Source: CAZUMW01 sp964621615
GTDB taxonomy: Bacteria > Desulfobacterota > WTBG01 > CAIYCZ01 > CAIRTM01
DNA: 64,000 nt
Direction: 5' to 3'
Assembly (NCBI GenBank): GCA_964621615.1
Contig: CAZUMW010000001.1
Coordinates: forward strand, 62,001 to 126,000
The notes under the pieces are model-generated. The model did no database searches. It worked only from the letters and a program-made list of their open reading frames with translations, and was not told the origin of the DNA. Each line of letters begins with the position of its first letter. Positions within the stretch are counted from its first letter, which is position 1. A program made the position numbers and the translations under genes. Below are positions 19,245-27,900 of the stretch, piece after piece.

Positions 19245-20388
19245 TGGATATCCCCTTACGTTTATTCAGGGAAATGAAGCCTGCGTATTCGGAGCGCTTC
19301 ATGCGGGGTGTAATTTTTTTGCAGGGTACCCCATTACCCCCTCAACGGAAATAGCGGAGGGTATGGCCTGGGATTTGCCGCAGACCGGCGGCAGCTTTAT
19401 CCAGATGGAGGATGAAATCGCCTCGATAAATGCCGTGATTGGGGCTTCGGCCGCAGGCGCGGTTGCAATGACGGCAACATCCGGCCCCGGCTTTTCGCTT
19501 ATGCAGGAGGCTGTCGGGTATGCATATATGACGCAGCTTCCCCTGGTAATCGTTGACGTTCAGCGCGGCGGGCCGTCAACGGGGCTTCCCACCAGGCTTT
19601 CTCAGTCAGATACCATGCAGTCGCGGTGGGGCACGCATGGCGACTATGTCGCAATAGCGCTGGCCGCCTCATCCGTCCAGGAAACCTACGATACCACGCT
19701 GCGCGCGTTCAGGCTGGCAGAGCGCTTCAGCACGCCGGTCATCGTGCTGCTTGATGAGCTGATCGGGCATATGCGGGAAAAAGTCGTTCTGCACGAAGCG
19801 GGGAACACCGTTGCCGTGCAGCGGCGCTATCCGGAAATTCCTCCCGAGTGGTATGTGCCCTATAAGCAGTCGCTTGACATGGTGGCGCACCCCGCACCGC
19901 TGGGCAAGGGATTCAGGTATAACATTACGGGGCTTGTCCACGACAATTCCGGCTTCCCCACTGCGGTGCCTCATGAAATAAACGAGCGCCTCGAAAGCCT
20001 GAGAAACAAAATAATGATGCACTGCCAGGAGATCTGGGACTGGCGGGAATATTACACCGGTGATGCGCGCTACCTCATTATCGGATACGGGAGCGCCGCA
20101 CGTGCGGCGCGCGGTGCGGTTGAGGCGCTGCGGAAAAAAAGAGTTAAAGCGGGCCTGATGGATCTTAAAACAATATGGCCATTTCCCGTCAGGCCGCTGG
20201 CTCAGCTTGCTGAAAGGGCCGGGGTGAAAGCCGTTGTCGTAGCTGAAAACAACATGGGGCAGCTGATTCATTCAGTGCGCGAAGCGCTGCCCCACAGCGT
20301 TGCCGTTCGCGGGGCTAACCGCTATGACGGGCACTGTCTGGATGTTTCCATGATAACAAATGCGGTAAAGGAAGCTATATATGCATGA
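19219..20388 (+). CDS. korA: 2-oxoacid:ferredoxin oxidoreductase alpha subunit
   Basis: 389 residues, the normal size of a stand-alone alpha subunit. Early motifs GNEACVFGALHAG and GYPITPSTEI mark the pyrimidine-binding half of the thiamine diphosphate site; QMEDEIASINAVIGAS contains the conserved glutamate, and TATSGPGFSLM and QRGGPSTGLPT are classic KorA/VorB segments. With korB it decarboxylates a 2-oxoacid to the acyl-CoA, reducing ferredoxin. It overlaps korD by 26 bases and korB by 8, consistent with coupled translation. Confidence 0.95.
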   Translation: MVLQKTTPDGYPLTFIQGNEACVFGALHAGCNFFAGYPITPSTEIAEGMAWDLPQTGGSFIQMEDEIASINAVIGASAAGAVAMTATSGPGFSLMQEAVGYAYMTQLPLVIVDVQRGGPSTGLPTRLSQSDTMQSRWGTHGDYVAIALAASSVQETYDTTLRAFRLAERFSTPVIVLLDELIGHMREKVVLHEAGNTVAVQRRYPEIPPEWYVPYKQSLDMVAHPAPLGKGFRYNITGLVHDNSGFPTAVPHEINERLESLRNKIMMHCQEIWDWREYYTGDARYLIIGYGSAARAARGAVEALRKKRVKAGLMDLKTIWPFPVRPLAQLAERAGVKAVVVAENNMGQLIHSVREALPHSVAVRGANRYDGHCLDVSMITNAVKEAIYA

Positions 20389-21220
20389 GCTGTCAGAGGT
20401 ATACGGGTACCTGCGGTGGAGCAAGCGCTTTCCCGCAGTGTGGTGTCCGGGCTGCGGTATCGGCACGGTTATGGGTGCGCTTATCCGCGCGATCAAAGAC
20501 CTCGGCATTGAAAAAGATGCTGTGGCCGTTGTTGCGGGGATCGGCTGCGCGGGCCGCATGCCGGTGTATCTTGACTTTAATACCATGCATACCACACACG
20601 GCCGGGCCCCGGCTGTTGCGACCGGGATAAAAATGCACCGCCCCGACATGATGGTTATTGTTGTGTGCGGGGACGGAGACGCTCTTGCAATCGGCGGAAA
20701 CCACTTTATTCATGCAGCGCGCCGTAACATCGATATAAACATCTTACTGGTTAACAACGGTATTTACGGAATGACGGGAGGGCAGACCGCTCCCACGACA
20801 CCAAGCGGGGCGTTTTCTCACACGATGCCCTGGGGAAACATTGAGCCCCCGTTTGACGCAGTGGCGCTTGCCTGCACTGCCGGGGCGACCTTTGTTGCGC
20901 GCGGGACGATCAGCGGCATCGTGCAGACAACAAACTACATGAAGCGCGCTTTCAGCCATAAAGGCTTTTCTCTTATGGAGGTTCTTTCGCCCTGTCCGAC
21001 ACAGTACGGGCGCCTTAATAAATCCGGCAGCGCCGCCGATATGCTTCGCCGGCAAAAAGAGCTTTCTATATCACGCGAGCGGGCCGAGCGCCTGCCGGAA
21101 GAACAGCGAAGCGGTAAAATTATAACCGGTGTGTTTAAAGACGAGCAGCGGGCTGAATATACCGATGCATACCGCGATTATGTAAAGCGCGCACAAAAAT
21201 ATACTCAGCAGAGCACATAG
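20381..21220 (+). CDS. korB: 2-oxoacid:ferredoxin oxidoreductase beta subunit
   Basis: 279 residues. It carries the thiamine-diphosphate-binding GDGDALAIGGNHF and NNGIYGMTGGQ motifs and an N-terminal WCPGCGIG, whose cysteines, with GIGCAGR, fit the [4Fe-4S] ligands of the beta subunit. TAPTTPSG and the MEVLSPCPTQYG region are typical of KorB. It forms the catalytic heterodimer with korA. The start overlaps korA by 8 bases; korC begins 2 bases after its stop. Confidence 0.95.
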   Translation: MHELSEVYGYLRWSKRFPAVWCPGCGIGTVMGALIRAIKDLGIEKDAVAVVAGIGCAGRMPVYLDFNTMHTTHGRAPAVATGIKMHRPDMMVIVVCGDGDALAIGGNHFIHAARRNIDINILLVNNGIYGMTGGQTAPTTPSGAFSHTMPWGNIEPPFDAVALACTAGATFVARGTISGIVQTTNYMKRAFSHKGFSLMEVLSPCPTQYGRLNKSGSAADMLRRQKELSISRERAERLPEEQRSGKIITGVFKDEQRAEYTDAYRDYVKRAQKYTQQST

Positions 21221-21222
21221 CC

Positions 21223-21816
21223 ATGCCGCGAACGGGTTCGAAAAAAAATGTTTCCCGAAAGCCGCGCCTGTCTTTTCCGCTCAATATACGTCTTTCCGGA
21301 TCGGGCGGACAGGGTATTATTTCTGCGGGCATGCTTCTGGGAGAGGCGGTTGCAATCGGGGATGGAAAAAATGTTGCGCAGAGCCAGTCATATGGCCCGG
21401 AGGCCCGCGGCGGGGCAACCCGTGCGGATATTATTGTGAGCAGCGAGGAAATATTTTTCCCTGAGTGCAGCAGCCTGGACATTCTGGTTGCCCTGACCCC
21501 CGAAGCCTATGAAAAATATGCCCCGGCGGTTATCCCGGAGGGGCTTATTCTTGTTGAAGCCAGCGCGATTGATGTCCTGGTGGGCAGTGCGTCCACTGTG
21601 CGTGCGCCATTTCTCGAGCAGGCTTCAAAGACGCTTGGCAACCCCCTTGCTGCAAATATGATGGCTCTGGGGTTTTTTGCAGCATATACGGAAATCGTGA
21701 CAAGGCAGGCGCTCAGAAATGTTGTCGCGGCTCAGTTCTCAGGGACCAGATACAAAGAGGTCAATCTTAAAGCTCTTGAGGCAGGCTTTCGGATGGGTGC
21801 ACACGCTGGGCAATAG
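21223..21816 (+). CDS. korC: 2-oxoacid:ferredoxin oxidoreductase gamma subunit
   Basis: 197 residues. After a basic 20-residue N-terminal extension, the core begins IRLSGSGGQGIISAGMLLGEA, the glycine-rich signature of the gamma subunit family, followed by QSQSYGPEARGG, also conserved. It completes the korDABC set, which feeds reduced ferredoxin into energy metabolism and can run in the reductive direction in autotrophs. The gene follows korB by two bases; nothing between korC and the next membrane protein gene looks like a terminator. Confidence 0.94.
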   Translation: MPRTGSKKNVSRKPRLSFPLNIRLSGSGGQGIISAGMLLGEAVAIGDGKNVAQSQSYGPEARGGATRADIIVSSEEIFFPECSSLDILVALTPEAYEKYAPAVIPEGLILVEASAIDVLVGSASTVRAPFLEQASKTLGNPLAANMMALGFFAAYTEIVTRQALRNVVAAQFSGTRYKEVNLKALEAGFRMGAHAGQ

Positions 21817-21864
21817 GTGCCGCGCCCGCATAAGCGGTGAACAATTTTATATGGAAAGGCGCCA

Positions 21865-23004
21865 ATGGCAGACAAGCCTTCATTTGCCGGCGATAAAAGA
21901 AAGGGGCCCGGAGCGCTGCTGCTGCTGTGCTTTTTTGCGGGCACAGCGGTGGTTGCTGTGCTGCTGTTCGGCGAGCGGCTGATGCTGTTCAATCTTGGGC
22001 TTTCAGCGGTTTTTACGGGCTTTTTGTGGGCATGCGCGATATTGATTGATTCCTCGCGCAGCACCGGATTCAGCCTAAACGACGAGAGCCGCTGCATTAT
22101 CACTGCAAAAGGAGAAACAATTCCCTACAGCGCTGTGCGGGCTGTAACCATCGCCCGCGCTGCCGACGGCGTGTGCGCCTATGTTGTTGTCGGCGGACTC
22201 GGCTTGAAAAAGCATATATTTTATTCACGCGATCCGTCCTGCGGTGACTATCTGAAAGAGCAGCTTCGGGCCCGGTTTGAGAGCCTTCGGGTAAAGCATG
22301 CGACCCTGCGGCTGGCAACCCTTGACTTTCTGCCACTTGCTGTTGTCCCGCTTACCGCAGTCATTCTTGCCGGAATGAGCGGCTATTTTTACTGGTCCTA
22401 TCCGTCCCTTTCGGTTTTCCCGCAGGAGCTGGTGCTTACTTACGGCGGGCAGGCCGATCCGGTACATCAGAAGCGCTTCAGGCTCGGCAGGATATTCTTT
22501 AGCCTGCCGGATACGTTTCTGCCGGTCCAGAAGGGCCAGGGCACGCTGCTGCTGCAGTCATACAGTACCGGAGCCACGCTGCTTGCCGATACGACCCGTA
22601 TGATTGTCCGTCAAAACAAGGCTCCTCTGCTTGTGCCGGTTTTATATGCGGCGGGACTGCAAAGCGATTATGCTTTTATTGAAATGGCGTACTGCAGCCG
22701 GCTGGGACTCGTGCCCCTGGTTTTTAAGGCGGCGCTGCTGTCAATGATAGAGCCCGAAACACTGCATATTTACCGGGTGCGAAGGGGTCCGTGGACGGGT
22801 TTTGTGACGCAGGGGCTGTGCGATTCGGCGGGCAGCCGCTTGTGCAAGACAGACATAGTGCTTACACACGATCAGGGCTCCGGCCATATGTATATGTCAC
22901 TGCGCACGTCCGGCCGCTGCCCGGACAAGAGCCGAGTTGCTGATATTGTATATGGAATTAACACGGCCGGCAGTAAATCTGATACGCCGGAAGATATGCT
23001 GTGA
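21865..23004 (+). CDS. predicted inner-membrane protein, unknown family
   Basis: 379 residues with an RBS GGAAAGG before the ATG. Two N-terminal membrane helices (about 17-36 and 42-62), a soluble segment resembling a PH-like strand region (TIPYSAVRAVTIAR, about 88-105), and a further hydrophobic helix pair near 153-180 (LPLAVVPLTAVILAGM, YFYWSYP). The last 200 residues appear soluble and carry no motif I recognise. It starts 48 bases after korC and may be cotranscribed, but nothing links it functionally to that enzyme. Real gene: length, RBS and membrane pattern; function unknown. Confidence 0.75.
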   Translation: MADKPSFAGDKRKGPGALLLLCFFAGTAVVAVLLFGERLMLFNLGLSAVFTGFLWACAILIDSSRSTGFSLNDESRCIITAKGETIPYSAVRAVTIARAADGVCAYVVVGGLGLKKHIFYSRDPSCGDYLKEQLRARFESLRVKHATLRLATLDFLPLAVVPLTAVILAGMSGYFYWSYPSLSVFPQELVLTYGGQADPVHQKRFRLGRIFFSLPDTFLPVQKGQGTLLLQSYSTGATLLADTTRMIVRQNKAPLLVPVLYAAGLQSDYAFIEMAYCSRLGLVPLVFKAALLSMIEPETLHIYRVRRGPWTGFVTQGLCDSAGSRLCKTDIVLTHDQGSGHMYMSLRTSGRCPDKSRVADIVYGINTAGSKSDTPEDML

Positions 23005-23116
23005 TGCGTCAGGGAACACATCCATTGCATTCCGGTACGTAAGATGGATATTTCCAATTGTGCCCGCGGCGGCAGGCGAAATTCTGTGAACCACAACATA
23101 TGGGAGCATTTTTCTG

Positions 23117-23145
23117 TTGACACACAATTAAGGGTTTTTTATACT
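23117..23145 (+). promoter_or_regulatory. sigma70-like promoter of the VanY-like gene
   Basis: TTGACA (23117-23122) is followed after exactly 17 bases by TATACT (23140-23145). This is a near-consensus promoter about 75 bases upstream of the next ATG, in an AT-rich leader. Confidence 0.65.
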
Positions 23146-23225
23146 GTGCCCAAACAAATCAAATAGAATATATTTTTTTTGTTTGAATTATATATCACTA
23201 TTATTTAGCCCTTTTCCCGACGAAA

Positions 23226-24068
23226 ATGCATCGCCGCGATTTTTTAAAAGCAGCGCTCTCCGGGCTGGCATTGTGTCAGTGGCTGCCGGTTCGGTCTTTT
23301 GCTGCCTGCGTGCATCCTCCTTGTTCACACCCCTATCCGTATGATGAGCACCTCCGGGAATATCTTATCAAAATGCGTAACTTTGATAAGCCCCACAAAG
23401 GCGATTTCTGCCTCGAGCCGGAACTGCTTCCTGTGCTGAGCAGAACGGTGAATCGTCTGAAGCGACTGCAGCGTATTGTCGGATACGGTAATTTTCATCT
23501 GCTTGATTTTGATTATGCCCTGCTGTATGCCCGCAACTATTCCTCTATCGGAGATTTTCCGAAAGAGGAGCTTGATTTTCTTGAAATGATTTTTTACACG
23601 GACGCACGAACCTACGGATTTTACGGAGAAAAGCCGCTCAAGAATCTGAGCGACCGGGTGCAGGAACAAAACGTGACCAAAATTCCGGGAACCGGGCACT
23701 ATATTTACCGCGGGGAGTCTCTTGAGCTGTATAGAAAAATCAAAAAAGAAATCGGCGATGATCTGATTTTGACCTCGGGCGTTCGGGGCGTTATAAAGCA
23801 GTTTTTATTATTTCTGAACAAAGCCGACAAAAACAGAGGGAACCTCTCCCTTGCCTCGCGGCAGCTGGCACCTCCCGGGTATTCCTTTCATGGTACAGCC
23901 GACTTTGATGTCGGGAAAGGCGGATTCGGCGCTGCTAATTTTACCGCCCGCTTTATGAGAACCGATGTGTATAAAAGTCTCAAGGAGCGGGGCTATCTCA
24001 CGCTGCGCTATCCGCAGGACAATATGCTCGGGGTGCGCTTTGAGCCCTGGCATATAAAAGTAAGCTGA
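23226..24068 (+). CDS. M15 D-alanyl-D-alanine carboxypeptidase (VanY-like) with Tat signal
   Basis: 280 residues. The N-terminus HRRDFLKAALSG is a twin-arginine signal, ending near SFAAC, so a folded protein is exported to the periplasm. The C-terminal catalytic region has SFHGTADFD (the S-x-H-x-x-G-x-A-x-D zinc motif) and EPWHIKV (the second histidine motif) of the VanY/DdcY family. It should trim the terminal D-alanine from peptidoglycan stem peptides. The region at about 35-150 is not recognised. It has its own promoter and ends against the convergent GT9 gene. Confidence 0.85.
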   Translation: MHRRDFLKAALSGLALCQWLPVRSFAACVHPPCSHPYPYDEHLREYLIKMRNFDKPHKGDFCLEPELLPVLSRTVNRLKRLQRIVGYGNFHLLDFDYALLYARNYSSIGDFPKEELDFLEMIFYTDARTYGFYGEKPLKNLSDRVQEQNVTKIPGTGHYIYRGESLELYRKIKKEIGDDLILTSGVRGVIKQFLLFLNKADKNRGNLSLASRQLAPPGYSFHGTADFDVGKGGFGAANFTARFMRTDVYKSLKERGYLTLRYPQDNMLGVRFEPWHIKVS

Positions 24069-24295
24069 TGCCGCCATATAGCTGTCTGTACCTGCTCCGG
24101 CAGGCACTTTTATGTACACGTCTATAACGTGTTTCATCAGGGGATTGGCTGTCTTTTCGGGCTGTGAAAGAATAATCAACGAAAAGCGCAGACGGAATGA
24201 CCGGGCTATGCCCGGGAGGTAATGAGGTCATTTTTCCGCGTTTGTTTTTTGCAGCTCCTTCCAGCCATATCGCAGTGGCCGGTGGCGACGCCCAT

Positions 24296-25360
24296 TTAGT
24301 CGCTGCCTGACGCTGAAGAGCCCGCTCCGTCAGCGTCCTTTTTCGTCTGCTGCTGTTTGCCGAGCACTCCGGCGCACGCCTCCATGACAGCCTCTACCGT
24401 AATGGCGCTCATGCATTTGCGGTCCCTGCATTTTTTCAGATAGCAGGGAATGCAGTCAAGTGCGGTGTTTCTGACCACACGGCTCTGTGCATTCTGCGGT
24501 CCGACATAAAAGGGGTCTGTGGGGCCGAAAAGCGCAACAACCGGAATGTCGGCGCAGGAGGCAAGATGCATGACCCCGGAATCTATGCCCACAAAAAGCC
24601 GGGCTTTTTTAAGCACAGCACACAGGGTGATCAGGCTGACGCTGCCGGTCAGGTTTATGACAGGAGCAGGGGGGACATCCGGGGACGGTGTTTCAGCAAT
24701 TTTCCGGATCGCGACGTTTGCCGAAGCATCGGCGGGGCTTCCTACCAGAACGGGTGTAAGCCCCCATCGCCGGTACACCTGCTGCATTACAGCAGCAAAT
24801 TTCTCCGGGAGCCATGCCTTGGCAGTCCGCCGTGCGGACGTGGCCGGAGATATTACGGCATAGCCGGGGGGAAGCTGCAAAGAGGAAACATCTTCATCCA
24901 TATCAAGCAGGCCGACGTAGTCGTTTTTGACGGTCGGAATACCCAGCCTGTGCAGCAGGGCGGCGTTGTTCTTCCAGCTGTTGTGGCCGTGAAGCGGCTC
25001 TGTGATGTTCAGGAATGCGTCCCAGGGGCTGCGTGCAAATCCTGCTTTTATCCCGGCCCGGCTTGCTGCAGCAAGCAGCATGGCCTCTTCGGAGCGGGGA
25101 AGCGAGATAAGCAGGTCGTAGCGTTCGTTTCGAATTGTTCTGAGCAGGCGCATTTTTTCTCTCAGCCCGTGCTTTCGTATTATCGTGCGCGATATCCAGG
25201 GCGCCCTGGCGAAAAGCTCCTGAAGGTTGGGGCGTACGACGGAGTCAATGGACGCATGGGGAAATTGATCGCGAAGCGCCTTGAGCAGCGGCAGGGAAAA
25301 CACAAAATCGCCGATCTGGTTTAAGTGGATAATGCATATTGAGCTAACGGGGTGTTTCAT
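24296..25360 (-). CDS. glycosyltransferase family 9 (ADP-heptose:LPS heptosyltransferase-like)
   Basis: 354 residues. Motifs: IIHLNQIGDFVFSLPLLKAL at the start (GT9 N-terminal fold), SPATSARRTAKAWL in the donor-site region, and GIDSGVMHLASCADIPVVALFGPTDP, the GT9 hallmark where the aspartate and the GPTDP loop contact ADP-heptose. A cysteine pair near the C-terminus (CIPCYLKKC) is common in this family. It probably adds heptose to the lipopolysaccharide core at the inner face of the membrane. It follows the Gfo/Idh gene by 46 bases and is probably cotranscribed with it. Confidence 0.85.
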   Translation of the reverse strand: MKHPVSSICIIHLNQIGDFVFSLPLLKALRDQFPHASIDSVVRPNLQELFARAPWISRTIIRKHGLREKMRLLRTIRNERYDLLISLPRSEEAMLLAAASRAGIKAGFARSPWDAFLNITEPLHGHNSWKNNAALLHRLGIPTVKNDYVGLLDMDEDVSSLQLPPGYAVISPATSARRTAKAWLPEKFAAVMQQVYRRWGLTPVLVGSPADASANVAIRKIAETPSPDVPPAPVINLTGSVSLITLCAVLKKARLFVGIDSGVMHLASCADIPVVALFGPTDPFYVGPQNAQSRVVRNTALDCIPCYLKKCRDRKCMSAITVEAVMEACAGVLGKQQQTKKDADGAGSSASGSD

Positions 25361-25406
25361 GGGCGTTTGTGTCGAACCCTTTTAATAAAGATCAATTAAT
25401 CATTGT

Positions 25407-26349
25407 GCACGTATTTTTGCGGCTGCGTGTTGTGTGCCCGGGCGCAGGTAAAAATTTCATGCAGCAGGGCGTTATTGCACGATATATGGTCGGGGGCGAT
25501 GCCGGGCGAGGTGCCGCGCTCAACCGATGCAATAAAATCGCACACCGACAGCTCAAGCGGGTCGGGCACGCGGCGGCAGGTGCTGCCGCAGGAAAAAGAA
25601 ATGGCGTACGACTCCGGATCAAGCTCGCGGTTGACGGTTTTTCCGTCAAAGCCGAACGCAAATGCCCGTGGCTGCTCATTCTTCTGCGTGAGCGTGATGT
25701 TTGCTGTACACCGGACCCGATCGGTTGTATAGCAACAGCGTATGGCTGCAGCATCGGATCCGAAGGCGGTTTCTATATCGCATATAGTTCCGGGACCGAA
25801 CACGCAGTAAAGCAGGCTGAGCGCGTGCGGAACAGCATCCGGTATCATATCGATACCTGTGCAGGCAGGCTGCATGATGATGCTAAACGTGTGATCGCCC
25901 GTTTCAGTCACGTGTCCGCACAGCTTGCTGTATGACGGCAGCGCAAACGGCCACTGCGAGTTCATGGCAACGGTTATGTTTTGCTGTTTTGCCGGGCGGA
26001 ATATCTGCTCTTCCAGCTCGCCATGAGAAGCGGGCGGCCACACAAACGGCTTTTCACAGAATATGTGTGCCCCGGCATTGAGGGCCCTGATAATATAATT
26101 CCGGTGGGTGTGCGCCGGCGAGGCGATCACTACGGCGTCGGGGCGGTGCCGGCGGATCATGCTGTCAAAATCGCTGAAGGAGGCGGCACGAATGCCGTAT
26201 TGTGAAAGGCTCTCGGCGGCATGCCGGGCAGACTCATCCGTGCTGCCCACCACGGCGGCGACCTGCACGCCGTGTAGGTGAAAATATTTTGCTATGTATT
26301 GTCCGATTCCGTTTCTGGTGCGCCCCGCACCAATAATGGCTATGTTCAT
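25407..26349 (-). CDS. Gfo/Idh/MocA family NAD(P)-dependent oxidoreductase
   Basis: About 317 residues (stop codon at 25396-25398; the end is close to 25396). The start is set at the ATG 26347-26349 because it gives MNIAIIGAGRTRNGIG, a Rossmann GxGxxxxG start; upstream in-frame codons add 22 non-family residues. Further motifs: AVVIASPAHTHR, and HIFCEKPF, the E-K-P of this family that positions the catalytic lysine. The C-terminal alpha/beta domain completes it. It oxidises or reduces a sugar or sugar-nucleotide; its position upstream of a GT9 gene suggests envelope sugar metabolism. Confidence 0.85.
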
Positions 26350-26563
26350 ATAAGGGGAAAGATAAATTTTTTCTATATGCGGGGGAATTATAGTATCGGA
26401 CGTGCCCTGGGTCAAGAAATTCGCGAACGGCTCCGGCGCAGACGATATTCCGGCACCTGCGGTGTGCGCCGGTGGACTATAAAAAAAGGCTCGTTATTTG
26501 CCGGATACCGCGCGCTGTGGGCGCGAAGGCAAAATGAAACCATCCGCTCCCGTGGAGTTTTAT

Positions 26564-26758
26564 TTATGTCCATAAAAACAGGGACGCCAGGAAAAATCCG
26601 AAGCAGACAAAAGCCAGGACCAGAAACACCCTTTTTGCGGATACTGTTTCCATTTCTACCGTCTCATATGTGCTGTTCGGGGATGTCCGGTGCCAGAGAT
26701 ATAGAAACAAAACAGCGCCGATAAGGCTTATTTTTGTTATTATGGAAATATTTTCCAC
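26564..26758 (-). CDS. possible small membrane protein
   Basis: 64 residues from a GTG start with no visible RBS. Two hydrophobic stretches (about 9-22, ISLIGAVLFLYLW, and 44-62, VFLVLAFVCFGFFLA) would give a two-helix membrane protein. No family recognised. The hydrophobic pattern is more protein-like than neighbouring chance ORFs, but it could still be spurious. Confidence 0.3.
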   Translation of the reverse strand: MENISIITKISLIGAVLFLYLWHRTSPNSTYETVEMETVSAKRVFLVLAFVCFGFFLASLFLWT

Positions 26759-26778
26759 GGCATGCTTTGTGTCAGTAC

Positions 26779-26886
26779 TCTTTTTGTTGATGTAGCGGTG
26801 AAAGATGCTCAGATTACATCAGCATATCTTATTGCGTGATTTCCGAAGGCGTACCTTTTCGTGCTCTTTATAAGCCCCCTCTTTTT
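26779..26886. repeat. dispersed repeat, copy A
   Basis: It begins CTCTTTTTGTTGATG, contains ATATCTTATTGC-TGAT, and ends with CCCCCTCTTTTT. The same blocks in the same order recur at 35877-36010 with indels (copy B has about 24 extra bases in the middle). It looks like a non-coding mobile or REP-like repeat. Confidence 0.55.
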
Positions 26887-26951
26887 TTCCGCAGAGAACC
26901 ATAGCACCGTTATAATGGTGCGTTCATTAGAAGAATGATACGAATTCGTGC

Positions 26952-27848
26952 CTAGAAATAGCAGCCCAGGGCCAGGGCAAAATAGTGGCCCGTTAAATCA
27001 ATGTCCATTCGCTGGCTTTTGGTCACATCGATTCCCAGAGGTCTCCCGCCCAGTTGCAGCCCGTCCGTAAGGTGCATGCTGGAATGACCCTTGAGCCGGT
27101 TCCATATAAGAAATGTCGAAAAGGTGACGACCCATCCCTTCAGCCGCGGTGTGGCATTCCCCAGGTCCAGGTTGAAGCCGGTCATAAGCTTGGTGGCCCA
27201 CTCGCCACCGTTCCAGTTGTTTCTGATCCGGTTATAAAAAAGGTTTTTCCTGCGGAGCTTAAAGACCGACTCGCTTCTGAAAAATGTATATCCGAAACCA
27301 ATTGCAATGAACGGTTCAAAAATATGGCCGGCCTCATATACGCCGTTTACGTCTGTTGTAAGGGGGTAAAAATAAAGGTTGGACCACAGCTCAAGGACTG
27401 TGTATCGCTGCCGCATTCGGATGCCCATCTCAAAGGGCGTCCCCTTAAAGCCGCTGCTGGAGGAAAGCAGCGAGCCTGAGGAAAAAGCGGCCGCGACATC
27501 GATTTTAAAATATTTTGAGAGATCCTTCCACAAAACAAGATCAAGCGTTTGAATCGTTATGGTGTCCCAGTCTCTCAGGCTGCTGCCGGTGAGCCGGTTG
27601 ATGTCCCCGATCATGTGGTTGGCATTGGTAAGCTTGGGATGGCAGTTTGTGCTTTGAAGCTTAACCCCGTCAAAGAAGGGAATTTCAAAATGCGGGTCTC
27701 TCCCGTTTTTGTCTTCGACGCCGTTTGCCGGTCCGCTGCCGCCATAAGCGCTCGGCCGGGGATCGGATAATACACATAAAAACGCAAGCAGGATGACAGC
27801 TGTGAAGGTGAAATATTTTATGGCGGGCTCCTTTTTCAGTTTTTTCAT
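26952..27848 (-). CDS. putative outer-membrane beta-barrel protein
   Basis: 298 residues from the ATG at 27846-27848; an upstream in-frame extension would overlap the kinase gene and lacks a signal peptide at its start. MKKLKKEPAI leads to a hydrophobic stretch (about 13-25) and a cleavage site near PSAYGG. The mature part has alternating hydrophobic/polar segments and aromatic girdle residues, and ends GHYFALALGCYF, with the terminal phenylalanine recognised by BamA. No named family identified. It lies 52 bases downstream of the membrane hybrid kinase on the same strand and may be cotranscribed with it. Confidence 0.65.
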   Translation of the reverse strand: MKKLKKEPAIKYFTFTAVILLAFLCVLSDPRPSAYGGSGPANGVEDKNGRDPHFEIPFFDGVKLQSTNCHPKLTNANHMIGDINRLTGSSLRDWDTITIQTLDLVLWKDLSKYFKIDVAAAFSSGSLLSSSSGFKGTPFEMGIRMRQRYTVLELWSNLYFYPLTTDVNGVYEAGHIFEPFIAIGFGYTFFRSESVFKLRRKNLFYNRIRNNWNGGEWATKLMTGFNLDLGNATPRLKGWVVTFSTFLIWNRLKGHSSMHLTDGLQLGGRPLGIDVTKSQRMDIDLTGHYFALALGCYF

Positions 27849-27900
27849 AAATATCAATTCCGGATCGGGGGCAGACCGGTAGGACACAAAAGCAGCAGCC

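Larger units (their letters stand above)
26350..26951. other. 602-bp region with one doubtful small ORF and a dispersed repeat
   Basis: Between the Gfo/Idh start and the barrel-protein stop. It holds a possible 64-residue membrane ORF (26564-26758, listed separately) and repeat copy A (26779-26886). The rest shows no motif or promoter I can support. Confidence 0.5.
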